Assembly: GCA_019308905.1 (NCBI GenBank)
Contig: JAFDHF010000010.1
Location: 1 to 64,000, forward strand
DNA length: 64,000 bases
Direction of reading: 5' to 3'
Source of the DNA: Deltaproteobacteria bacterium
Lineage (GTDB): Bacteria > Desulfobacterota > BSN033 > WVXP01
In this document: positions 9,469-16,711 of the stretch, in pieces
Position numbering within the stretch: the first letter of the stretch is position 1
Layout of the letters: the number at the start of each line of letters is the position of its first letter
The notes under the pieces: model-generated
Database searches by the model: none
Seen by the model: the letters and a program-made list of their open reading frames with translations, nothing else
Told to the model about the DNA's origin: nothing
Position numbers and translations under genes: made by a program

Positions 9469-9497
9469 ATTCTATTCCCGCGGGTCCGGCCTGTCAA
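9469..9497 (-). promoter_or_regulatory. Sigma-70 promoter of the TRAP/Gfo-Idh operon
   Basis: Minus strand: TTGACA (9497-9492), 17-nt spacer, TAGAAT (9474-9469), about 160 nt before dctP. The outer edge of the -35 box is 13 nt from the end of repeat element A. Confidence 0.65.
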
Positions 9498-9510
9498 GAG
9501 ATCTCATTCT

Positions 9511-9845
9511 GTGGAGCTTCCTGAGTTTTCGGCCGAGGATTCTTGCAAGTATACGAGTTCACGATTTTTTTGTTTTGGCAGGAGAACACCTTGTCCCCTC
9601 GCTCCTGAGCTCACGGGGCGACCCTGTCAAGGTTCGCGGGCGGACAGTTCCTGCCCCTTCCCCGGGAACACGAATCACGAACACGACCACGAATCACGAA
9701 CACGAACCACGACCACGAATCACAAACACGAATCACGAACACGAACACGACCTTTCCCCTCCCCGCTCACCCTTGATGGGTACCCCACCGCTTCCTTAAT
9801 GTCGCCCGGGGACAGGGGCGTTTTCCAAAAGTCAGGAAACTCGGG
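9511..9845 (-). repeat. Dispersed inverted-repeat element, copy A (MITE-like)
   Basis: About 335 bp, opposite in orientation to the copy at 61488. Ends are GTGGAGCTTCCTGA at 9511 and, inverted, TCAGGAAACTC at 9832-9842; the last three bases to 9845 are diverged. Inside are a tandem array of CACGAA-type units (9666-9751) and flanking blocks shared nearly word for word with the 61488 copy. There is no open reading frame of its own. It fills the space between two divergent transport-operon promoters. Confidence 0.75.
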
Positions 9846-9857
9846 CCGGCCTTGGGG

Positions 9858-9886
9858 TTGACAAAAAAACCGACTAAGCCTAGATT
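9858..9886 (+). promoter_or_regulatory. Sigma-70 promoter of the sugar ABC operon; long leader follows
   Basis: TTGACA (9858-9863), 17-nt spacer, TAGATT (9881-9886). The -35 begins 12 nt after the end of element A. The first gene starts at 10247, so the leader would be about 350 nt. In 9887-10246 I see no conserved riboswitch and no convincing gene, only the ribosome site AAAGGAGGG just before 10247. Confidence 0.6.
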
Positions 9887-10246
9887 GGAAGGCGACCATT
9901 CCATCATGGAGAACCAACGGTTGACTCAAGATCCGAAAAAAACAAGCAATATCCAATTCATTACAGGGGGGGGCGCAGAATCCAAAACATCCGGGGCCGC
10001 GGAAAGCAGACATACGGCGTTGGCGATCTCACCCAGAGGCCGGAAGTATCCAGGCCCACGATCATGCAGTCCTCCGAATCTTCGGTTGCTTCGGAATTCT
10101 TGCCTAGGACAGAAAAGGCAGGCTTTCCAGAAATACTGTGCCCTCAAAGGGAAGCCCGTCGAGAAAGGAGGTGAACCCGGAAGGGAGGACCCCGAAGGTG
10201 GGATTTTGTCCTGAAACGCAATGGATAGGAAAGGAGGGAAAGAGAA

Positions 10247-11539
10247 ATGAGAAGATTTCTGGCAATCGGAACCGCCGTGGTTTTGCTGCTCCTCGCATCA
10301 GGCCTCCATGTGAAGACCCAGGCCGAAGTCACCTTGAGATTTTCAGACTGGCACCTCACAGAAGACGTCTGGAACAAGTCACTGAGGGAGGCCATGGACA
10401 TCTTCCACAAAGAGCATCCCAATATCAGGGTGGTCCTTGAACCGGTCTCTTACAAAGAGAAGGAGACGAAATACACCGTGGAGTCGGCCGCAGGTCGAGC
10501 TCCCGATGTTTTTCACGTCCACGCCTTCTCTCTGCCCATGTTCTTCAGCAAGGGCTACGCAAAGGATCTTACCCCCTTCATCGACAGGGAGGGTCCCGGG
10601 TTCCTGGATGCCTGGTATCCCTTGCCGATAAGGCTGATGAAATACAAGGGCAAGGTGCATGCCATGCCCGGAGACTACATGACCATGGTCCTGTTTTACA
10701 ACACCGAGATCTTCAAGGCCGCCGGGTTGGACCCGAGCAAGCCTCCCGAGACGTGGGACGAGTTTCTCGAGTACGCCAAGCGCCTCACCCGTGATACCGA
10801 TGGAGACGGAAAGGTCGACCAATGGGGATTCGGTACGGTAGGTGCCAAGAGCCCGGGCTTCTCCCTCCGATTCGGCCCCTTTATCTGGAGTTTCGGCGGG
10901 GATTACCTCACCCCTGACATGAAGCGATCCGCTCTGGACAGGCCCGAAGCCAGGGAGGCCTTCAAGTTCTTTGTGGAGCTCTATACGAAACACAAGGTCG
11001 TCCCGCCCGGATTGACGGCCATGAATCCCCAGCAGGTTCGAACCCAGCTTGCCCAGAAGAAGGTGGCCATGATCCTGGGCTCCGGGTGGACACCTCCCAT
11101 CGTAAACAAGATAAACCCGAATCTGAGGGCTTTCGAGGTCCTGAAGTGCGCCCCAGCACCGATCAAGAGAAAGAAAGCCACTGCCATATGGCTGAGTTCG
11201 TGGGTCATGAGCCCCAATACAAAGCATCCCGACGAGGCCTGGGAGCTGATGAAATTCATCACGAGCAGGGAAATGGAGCTCAAGTGGTTTGTGGACAACC
11301 GGGTCACCTCTTCCCGGAAGGATGTGAGCGGCGTGGCTCCAGAGATTCTGAATGACAAGTTTGCCAGTGTCATCGCCTCTCAGCTCCCCTATGGAAAGGT
11401 GGAACCCCAGATCAAAGAATGGCCCGAAATCATGGACACCTTCACGACCTCCCTCCAGGAGGCCATTGTGGGGATGAAGACCCCTGATAAGGCCTTGGAT
11501 GAAGCTCACGAGAGGATCAATGCCATCCTTGCCAGGTGA
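10247..11539 (+). CDS. ABC transporter, family 1 sugar-binding protein
   Basis: 430 residues, Sec signal peptide at about 1-26. MalE/UgpB-like: FSDWHLTEDVWNKSL, DIFHKEHPNIRVV, APDVFHVHAFSLPMF, MPGDYMTMVLFYNTEIF and PPETWDEFLEYAKRL are classic family 1 solute-binding landmarks. It binds a sugar, oligosaccharide or polyol in the periplasm. First gene of an operon with two permeases and an SDR; a perfect stem-loop follows it at 11575-11603. No ATPase gene is in the operon. Confidence 0.9.
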   Translation: MRRFLAIGTAVVLLLLASGLHVKTQAEVTLRFSDWHLTEDVWNKSLREAMDIFHKEHPNIRVVLEPVSYKEKETKYTVESAAGRAPDVFHVHAFSLPMFFSKGYAKDLTPFIDREGPGFLDAWYPLPIRLMKYKGKVHAMPGDYMTMVLFYNTEIFKAAGLDPSKPPETWDEFLEYAKRLTRDTDGDGKVDQWGFGTVGAKSPGFSLRFGPFIWSFGGDYLTPDMKRSALDRPEAREAFKFFVELYTKHKVVPPGLTAMNPQQVRTQLAQKKVAMILGSGWTPPIVNKINPNLRAFEVLKCAPAPIKRKKATAIWLSSWVMSPNTKHPDEAWELMKFITSREMELKWFVDNRVTSSRKDVSGVAPEILNDKFASVIASQLPYGKVEPQIKEWPEIMDTFTTSLQEAIVGMKTPDKALDEAHERINAILAR

Positions 11540-11574
11540 GAAAAGCCCGCAGGGGCGAATCGGGGCGGACAACG

Positions 11575-11603
11575 GGAAAGGGGAGCGCTCTGCTCCCCTT
11601 TCC
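11575..11603 (+). other. Intercistronic stem-loop after the sugar-binding protein gene
   Basis: Perfect 12-bp stem GGAAAGGGGAGC / GCTCCCCTTTCC with a 5-nt loop, 36 bp after the binding-protein stop and 18 bp before the permease start. There is no T-run, so partial attenuation or mRNA stabilisation of the upstream cistron is likely. Confidence 0.65.
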
Positions 11604-11620
11604 AAGAACAGGACGGGCCG

Positions 11621-12493
11621 TTGAACATCAGACTCCGCATAAGGGACCGCCACATGTGGATCCTCTTCGTGGGTCCGGGGGTTCTGCTCCTGGTGCTGGT
11701 ACTCGGCTTTCCAGCAGTGAAAAGCCTTCTGTACAGCCTCAGGCCCGAAGAGGCCGGCAGCACCGCATACACCGTTTCCAATTACAGAAATCTCCTTAAG
11801 GACCCGTTTTTTGCACGAACCTTTTGGAACACAGGCGTCTTTGTGACCCTCAGCGTTGCCAGCCATATGCTCCTCGGGCTGGCCGTCGCCATGGTGCTCA
11901 ACAGTGCCATCCCGGCAAAACCCCTCTTCCGTGTGATCGCCTTGCTGCCATGGGTGGTCCCCGATGTAGTCGCTGGAATCATTTGGAAATGGATGTACGA
12001 CCCGATATACGGCGCCCTTAACGATCTCCTGCTCAGAACGGGGTTGATCGACTCGCCTGTGGAATGGCTATCAAACCCGAAGCTCGCCCTTTTGAGTGTG
12101 ATCCTTGTCAATCTCTGGCGGGGTTTCCCCTTTGTGATGTTGATCCTTCTGGCCGGTCTTCAGGCGATCCCCAGGTACCTTTACGAGGCGGCCGCCATCG
12201 ACGGCGCTACCAGGTGGCAGCTCTTCCGCCATGTCACGATTCCCGGACTGAAGAAGATGATCATCGTGGCTCTGGCCCTGGACATTGTCTGGGAGGTGCG
12301 GCGTTTCGGCCTGATTCAGGCCATGACCCAGGGAGGGCCGGGTGTCCTTACCGAGGTCCTCTCCACCTATACCTATAAGCAGTACTTCCAGTTTTTCCGA
12401 TTCGAGTATGCTTCGGCCATCTCCGTGGTTATGACCGCCGTTCTCCTGATGGTGAGTCTTCCCTACATTCTCATGATAAGCCAAGAGGAATGA
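11621..12493 (+). CDS. ABC sugar transporter permease, MalF/UgpA type
   Basis: 290 residues from a TTG (the first in-frame ATG is 33 bases later). Six membrane segments are apparent. The binding-protein-dependent permease signature is present: EAAAIDGATRWQLFRHVTIPGL, with EAA then a Gly, the loop that docks the ATPase. It pairs with the next permease, which its 3' end overlaps by 4 nt. Confidence 0.9.
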   Translation: MNIRLRIRDRHMWILFVGPGVLLLVLVLGFPAVKSLLYSLRPEEAGSTAYTVSNYRNLLKDPFFARTFWNTGVFVTLSVASHMLLGLAVAMVLNSAIPAKPLFRVIALLPWVVPDVVAGIIWKWMYDPIYGALNDLLLRTGLIDSPVEWLSNPKLALLSVILVNLWRGFPFVMLILLAGLQAIPRYLYEAAAIDGATRWQLFRHVTIPGLKKMIIVALALDIVWEVRRFGLIQAMTQGGPGVLTEVLSTYTYKQYFQFFRFEYASAISVVMTAVLLMVSLPYILMISQEE

Positions 12494-13347
12494 CGCCAGT
12501 GGAAGTCAGCCCCTATGCTCCGCGAGACCTTGCCTCGAAGATCCTCATCTGGATCTTTCTGACAGTGGTTTGCCTCTACTGTCTGTTTCCCTTCGCGTGG
12601 ATGCTTTCGACATCGCTCAAGACAGAGGCCGAGGCCTTTCGGATGCCTCCTACATGGATACCCCTCAAGCCTACCCTCGACAGCTTCATCGGGATCTGGG
12701 TGAGAAAACACTTCGGGATCTATTTTTTCAACAGCACCGTCATCTCCCTGGCAACGGCGATGCTTTCAACTTTCTTCGGCGCTCTGGCAGGCTATGGGTT
12801 CTCGAGATTCGTCTTCCACGGCCGGCGGTTTCTCATCGGCTTCTTCCTGGCAACCCAAATGCTGCCCGGAGTACTGCTGGTAGGTCCGTACTTCAAGATA
12901 CTCACAAGAGTCGGCCTCTACGACACCCGAACCGGCCTGATCATCGCTTTTCTGACCATCTGCCTCCCCTTTTCCACCTGGATGATGAAGGGTTTCATCG
13001 ACAAGGTTCCTGTCGAGCTCGACCAGGTTGCGATGGTGGATGGCTGCTCCAGATTAGGAGTCTTCTTCAAGATCGTCCTGCCAGTGGTCGCCCCGGGAAT
13101 GGTTGCGACCGTTCTGTTCGCCTTTCTCCTCGCATGGGGAGACCTGCTCTGGGCCCTCTGCCTTACCAGCAGTGAACCCATGACTACCGTAACTCTGGGC
13201 ATTGCGCGAACCGTGGGAGAATTCAGGATCATATGGCCCATGCTGATGGCCGGTTCCCTACTCGGGGGAATGCCGGCGATCATTCTCTACATATTTCTCC
13301 AGCGGCTTCTGGTTCAAGGCCTCACGGCAGGGGCCGTCAAGGAGTGA
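12490..13347 (+). CDS. ABC sugar transporter permease, MalG/UgpE type
   Basis: 285 residues. Its ATG lies within the stop of the previous permease (ATGA), indicating coupled translation. Family marks are PFAWMLSTSLKTEAEAF near the N-terminus, six hydrophobic segments, and an EAA-type ATPase-docking loop (VELDQVAMVDGCSRLGVFFK). Completes the membrane part of the importer; the ATPase must be encoded elsewhere. Confidence 0.9.
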   Translation: MTPVEVSPYAPRDLASKILIWIFLTVVCLYCLFPFAWMLSTSLKTEAEAFRMPPTWIPLKPTLDSFIGIWVRKHFGIYFFNSTVISLATAMLSTFFGALAGYGFSRFVFHGRRFLIGFFLATQMLPGVLLVGPYFKILTRVGLYDTRTGLIIAFLTICLPFSTWMMKGFIDKVPVELDQVAMVDGCSRLGVFFKIVLPVVAPGMVATVLFAFLLAWGDLLWALCLTSSEPMTTVTLGIARTVGEFRIIWPMLMAGSLLGGMPAIILYIFLQRLLVQGLTAGAVKE

Positions 13348-13370
13348 CCCATAACCGAAGGGGGGATCCT

Positions 13371-14120
13371 ATGAAATTCGAAGGCTCTGTAGCCCTGGTG
13401 ACGGGCGCTGGCAGAGGGATCGGCAAGGCAATCGCCCTCTGTTTTGCCCGGGAGAGGGCCCATGTGGTTGTCAACGATATCTGTCCGGAAGAGGAGATCG
13501 AGGCTCTGGCAAGAGAGATCTCTGCAATGGGAGTGAGGAGCCTCGCCTTCAGGGCCGATGTCAGCCGGTCCGACCAGGTGAGAGCGATGGTAAGCCGGGT
13601 GGAGAAGACCTTCCAGAGACTCGACATTCTCGTCAACAATGCCGGTACTATTCGAAGGGGCACCATAGAGACGGTGACGGAAGAGGACTGGGACGAGGTG
13701 ATAAGGGTCAACCTCAGGGGAACCTTCACGTGCTGCAAGGCCGTGGTCGACCTCATGAAACGTCAGGGAAGGGGCAAGATCGTCAACGTCTCATCCGTGG
13801 CTGGGAAGACGGGTGACATCACCTCCGCTCCCGGATATGGGCCTTCCAAGGCTGGAATCGATGCACTCACCAAGACCCTGGCGAGGCAGCTGGCACCCCA
13901 AGGGATCAACGTCAATGCCGTTGCCCCTCATGCGATCGAGACGGAGATGAGCGCCCAATGGTCAGAGGAGAAACGGAGATCGATCATCGAGGCGATCCCC
14001 CTGGGACGACTGGGAAAACCGGAAGACGTGGCCGAGGCGGTTCTGTTTCTCGCATCGGACAAGGCTGATTTTATTACAGGGGAGATACTCGACGTAAACG
14101 GCGGGTTTCTCATGGACTAG
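13371..14120 (+). CDS. SDR family oxidoreductase (FabG-like)
   Basis: 249 residues, classical short-chain dehydrogenase. The cofactor loop TGAGRGIG is at 11-18, NNAG at 89-92, the catalytic Ser near 141, and Y156-x3-K160 within GYGPSKAG. The C-terminal GEILDVNGGF is typical of FabG-like enzymes. The start is the ATG behind a G-rich ribosome site. It is 23 bp after the second permease, so it probably oxidises or reduces the imported sugar or a derivative rather than serving fatty-acid synthesis. Confidence 0.88.
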   Translation: MKFEGSVALVTGAGRGIGKAIALCFARERAHVVVNDICPEEEIEALAREISAMGVRSLAFRADVSRSDQVRAMVSRVEKTFQRLDILVNNAGTIRRGTIETVTEEDWDEVIRVNLRGTFTCCKAVVDLMKRQGRGKIVNVSSVAGKTGDITSAPGYGPSKAGIDALTKTLARQLAPQGINVNAVAPHAIETEMSAQWSEEKRRSIIEAIPLGRLGKPEDVAEAVLFLASDKADFITGEILDVNGGFLMD

Positions 14121-14126
14121 GCAGAG

Positions 14127-14149
14127 AGGCAATGGAGAGGGGGTTGCCT
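14127..14149 (+). terminator. Weak terminator after the SDR gene
   Basis: 6-bp stem AGGCAA / TTGCCT with an 11-nt loop followed by TTTCC, 6 bp after the SDR stop and before the convergent gene at 14172. Confidence 0.4.
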
Positions 14150-14171
14150 TTCCGTCATCTTTCAGATCCGA

Positions 14172-14708
14172 CTAGAACTTCTCCATCTGCTTCTCTTTGC
14201 AGAACCTCTGGTACTCGTCCTTCAGTCCCTTGTGAGCGTATGCGAGGGTGTGCTTGTAGCCCCCGCTCCCCTTAAGTGTCTTGAGCGTATGGACGATAGA
14301 GGTCACACCGTCTTTGGTCCACTTTTCCACGATCGGTCTTTCCAGGGCAAGTGCGCCTATCCTCTTCTCCTTGTCCGGATAAGCCCCGCCGCCGGTGGGA
14401 GGGCCGTAGTTCCCACGGAGAATCCTGCTTATCCTGTCGAACTGTCTGATGGCATGGGTCATGAAGGGCAGTTCCATATGAAAATCATATTCGATGGAGT
14501 ACAGCTCCCCCCGATGGTTGAACAGGTAGGTTACCTCCGTCTCCAACCCGGCCAGGACGTCCTCATAGACGAGCCTGTCATCGGCTTGCTCCTTTGGCCT
14601 CTTCTCCTCAATCCTCTCGACCTCTGCCTTTGAGATACCCCACTGAGTTCCCCTCACGCCGGCAAAGACCGGGGCAACGAAAACCCATGCCAGAACAGCT
14701 GCAAGCAC
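14172..14708 (-). CDS. Secreted protein of unknown function
   Basis: 178 residues from a GTG, with a hydrophobic signal-like start (VLAAVLAWVFVAPVFA) but no basic residues before it. If translation began at the ATC at 14720-14718, 7 nt after GGAGGT, four residues would be added (fMet-R-T-I), giving a normal signal peptide. The mature part contains GTQWGISKAEVERIE near its N-terminus, a pattern found in small periplasmic proteins, and a Lys-rich C-terminus. No family is recognised with confidence. It is a single-gene unit with a promoter at 14751-14778. Confidence 0.6.
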   Translation of the reverse strand: MLAAVLAWVFVAPVFAGVRGTQWGISKAEVERIEEKRPKEQADDRLVYEDVLAGLETEVTYLFNHRGELYSIEYDFHMELPFMTHAIRQFDRISRILRGNYGPPTGGGAYPDKEKRIGALALERPIVEKWTKDGVTSIVHTLKTLKGSGGYKHTLAYAHKGLKDEYQRFCKEKQMEKF

Positions 14709-14750
14709 TATTGTCCTGATTCCTTCACCTCCGCCCTGGATTTCCTCCCC

Positions 14751-14778
14751 ATTATAACACCAGGGACCGACAAAGCAA
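14751..14778 (-). promoter_or_regulatory. Sigma-70 promoter for the secreted protein gene
   Basis: Minus strand: TTGCTT (14778-14773), 16-nt spacer, TATAAT (14756-14751). The -35 is 11 nt from the left end of element B. Confidence 0.55.
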
Positions 14779-14789
14779 CGGATCCGTCT

Positions 14790-15062
14790 GTGGAGTTTCC
14801 TGACTTTTGGGTCGTGTTCGTGATTCGTGTTCGTGATTCGTGATTCGTGTTCGTGATTCGTGTTCGTGGTTCGTGTTCGTGGTTCGTGTTCGTGGTTCGC
14901 GGTCGTGGGAAAGGGGCAGGAATTCCCCGCCCGCTAGCCCCGAAGGTGTCTTCCCGTGACTTTGGGAGCAAAGGGATAAGAGTGCCGCCATTCAGAGGGA
15001 AAAAATGACTCTAAAGTCAACTGGTTGCAGGAGTACTCGGTCGAAAACTCGGGAAACTCCAC
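14790..15062 (+). repeat. Dispersed inverted-repeat element, copy B (MITE-like)
   Basis: 273 bp with clear terminal inverted repeats: GTGGAGTTTCCTGACTTTTG at 14790 and its imperfect complement CGAAAACTCGGGAAACTCCAC ending at 15062 differ at a few positions. The tandem array of TTCGTG/ATTCGTG units (14811-14908) starts directly at the left repeat. The left internal block seen in other copies is missing and the right block is diverged, so B is a deletion variant. Confidence 0.75.
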
Positions 15063-15128
15063 ATTACCGGGGAGAATCTCCGGCACTTTTCGAGGTCCTC
15101 GGCCCAAGGGGGTGGGAAGCCCGTCTCC

Positions 15129-15156
15129 TTGTCCTTCTGCCAGGATCGGTTAAAAT
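15129..15156 (+). promoter_or_regulatory. Sigma-70 promoter for the SpoIID-like gene
   Basis: TTGTCC (15129-15134), 16-nt spacer, TAAAAT (15151-15156), about 40 nt before the ATG at 15196. The ribosome site GGGGAG lies in the 8-nt loop of a perfect 6-bp hairpin (AAGGAA 15176-15181 / TTCCTT 15190-15195) directly before the ATG. Confidence 0.5.
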
Positions 15157-15195
15157 AAGAAACGGAAAGGCTCGAAAGGAACCGGGGAGTTCCTT

Positions 15196-16575
15196 ATGTC
15201 TGATTCACCGGGAAGGCATGGGTCGAAGGAACCCAATATCTCAGTAGGGATAACGACTGCAAAGAAAATCTTCCATTTCCGGCTGACAGGAACCTTCACG
15301 TCTCTTCCGAAAGCCACCCTCTCTTCGGGCCGGTACACCGCCTGTCTGGGAGAAGGTGGCATCTCCGTTATCGACGACAGCGGGAGGGTGATACTCCAAC
15401 AGCCTTCAATCGCTCTGTCTCCACAGGTGCCGGAACGGTCCTGCTTCGGACTGGCAAGGGTACCTGTGGGGGAAGGCTTTCACTGGGAGTACACGCAGGA
15501 TCTCTCCTTTCGTGGAGAGCTTCGTATCCGGCCTTTCCCCCCGGAAGGGCTCCAGGTGATCAATACTCTCCCCCTGGAAGCCTATCTCTGTAGTGTCGTC
15601 GGGTCGGAGATGAGCGCAGCGGCGCCCTTGGAGTTCCTGAAGGCCCACGCGGTCATCTCCAGAAGCTGGGCCATCAGAAGAATAACGGGAAAGGACCGGC
15701 CCGCCGATCCCCCCCCTCCAACCCGGAGGCCGGCCCCCGACGGGGAGATCTTCTCTTGGACCGGTGCGGAGATTCACGAGACATTCGACGTCTGCGCCGA
15801 TGATCACTGCCAGCGCTACCGTGGGATTCTCCGTGAGACCGCTTCGGTCCTCGAAAAGGCCGTCCGAGAGACCCGGGGGCAGATACTCACCTACGGAGGC
15901 GAGATCTGCGACACACGCTATTCCAAGTGTTGCGGCGGTATGACGGAGGACTTCAACAGCGTCTGGGAAGACCTGGATATCCCCTATCTCAGGTCCCTCC
16001 CGGATAATGAGAGTCCCGCCCGGGGATTCTCATTCCCTCTCTCAGTGGAGGAGAATGCCCGGAGGTGGATCACGGGCTCTCCCGAGGCATATTGCCGGAC
16101 CACAGACAGGGGGATCATCGAGACGGTGCTTCCTCCCTCGGACAGGGAAACGGGGGATTTCTTCCGCTGGGAAAGGCTCTACTCCCAGGATGAGCTTTCC
16201 CTGATCCTCGGTGAAAAGACGGGCAGGGACTTGGGACAGATTCGCGATCTCCTTCCTCTCCAGAGAGGAGGATCAGGCCGGATCATCCGTCTCCGTGTGG
16301 TGGGGACCAGATCCACCCTGGATGTGGGCAAGGAACTCGAAATCCGCCGGGTTCTCTCGCCGACCCACCTGTACAGCTCCGCCTTTTTCGTCGAAAAAGA
16401 AGCGACCCCGGGGGGAGTCCCCAAGAGGTTCCGTCTTCTGGGGGCCGGGTGGGGCCACGGCGTCGGGCTGTGCCAGATAGGTGCGGCGGTCATGGCGATC
16501 CATGGCAAGACCTATGGCGAGATCCTCCGCCACTATTTCCCCAATACCCGGCTGGATAGGGCCTACGACAGGTAA
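15196..16575 (+). CDS. SpoIID/LytB domain protein (peptidoglycan-active)
   Basis: 459 residues. The core SpoIID/LytB domain shows NTLPLEAYLCSVVGSEMSA, FLKAHAVISRSWAIR, CDTRYSKCCGG and the C-terminal GWGHGVGLCQIGA motif. SpoIID-type proteins are lytic transglycosylases or amidase enhancers that act on cell-wall glycan. No signal peptide is visible in the chosen frame, which is unusual for a wall enzyme and suggests either a cytoplasmic form or an upstream start that is not apparent. Single gene with its own promoter; the radical SAM gene follows after 136 bp. Confidence 0.85.
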   Translation: MSDSPGRHGSKEPNISVGITTAKKIFHFRLTGTFTSLPKATLSSGRYTACLGEGGISVIDDSGRVILQQPSIALSPQVPERSCFGLARVPVGEGFHWEYTQDLSFRGELRIRPFPPEGLQVINTLPLEAYLCSVVGSEMSAAAPLEFLKAHAVISRSWAIRRITGKDRPADPPPPTRRPAPDGEIFSWTGAEIHETFDVCADDHCQRYRGILRETASVLEKAVRETRGQILTYGGEICDTRYSKCCGGMTEDFNSVWEDLDIPYLRSLPDNESPARGFSFPLSVEENARRWITGSPEAYCRTTDRGIIETVLPPSDRETGDFFRWERLYSQDELSLILGEKTGRDLGQIRDLLPLQRGGSGRIIRLRVVGTRSTLDVGKELEIRRVLSPTHLYSSAFFVEKEATPGGVPKRFRLLGAGWGHGVGLCQIGAAVMAIHGKTYGEILRHYFPNTRLDRAYDR

Positions 16576-16580
16576 GACCG

Positions 16581-16609
16581 TTGAAAATCGCCAACCCCTG
16601 TGCTAGATT
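16581..16609 (+). promoter_or_regulatory. Sigma-70 promoter for the radical SAM/RNase G operon
   Basis: TTGAAA (16581-16586), 17-nt spacer, TAGATT (16604-16609), about 100 nt before the start at 16712. Confidence 0.5.
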
Positions 16610-16711
16610 CTCTTGGCACGCCGGGACAGGAGGCCCGTCTCAGGGTCGACATTGAGTTTCCAGAGGGTGATAGGGCAGACCAACACGGGCCGGCAGGCCC
16701 AGGTATGAACC

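Noticed and set aside
9666-9751. His- and Glu-rich reading frames through the CACGAA array
   Set aside because: The frames are the product of the repeat unit, change with array length, and have no start or ribosome site.
10150-10246. A short gene behind the AAAGGAGGTGAAC site at about 10160
   Set aside because: No in-frame start with a usable length follows; the site may be an accident of the leader.
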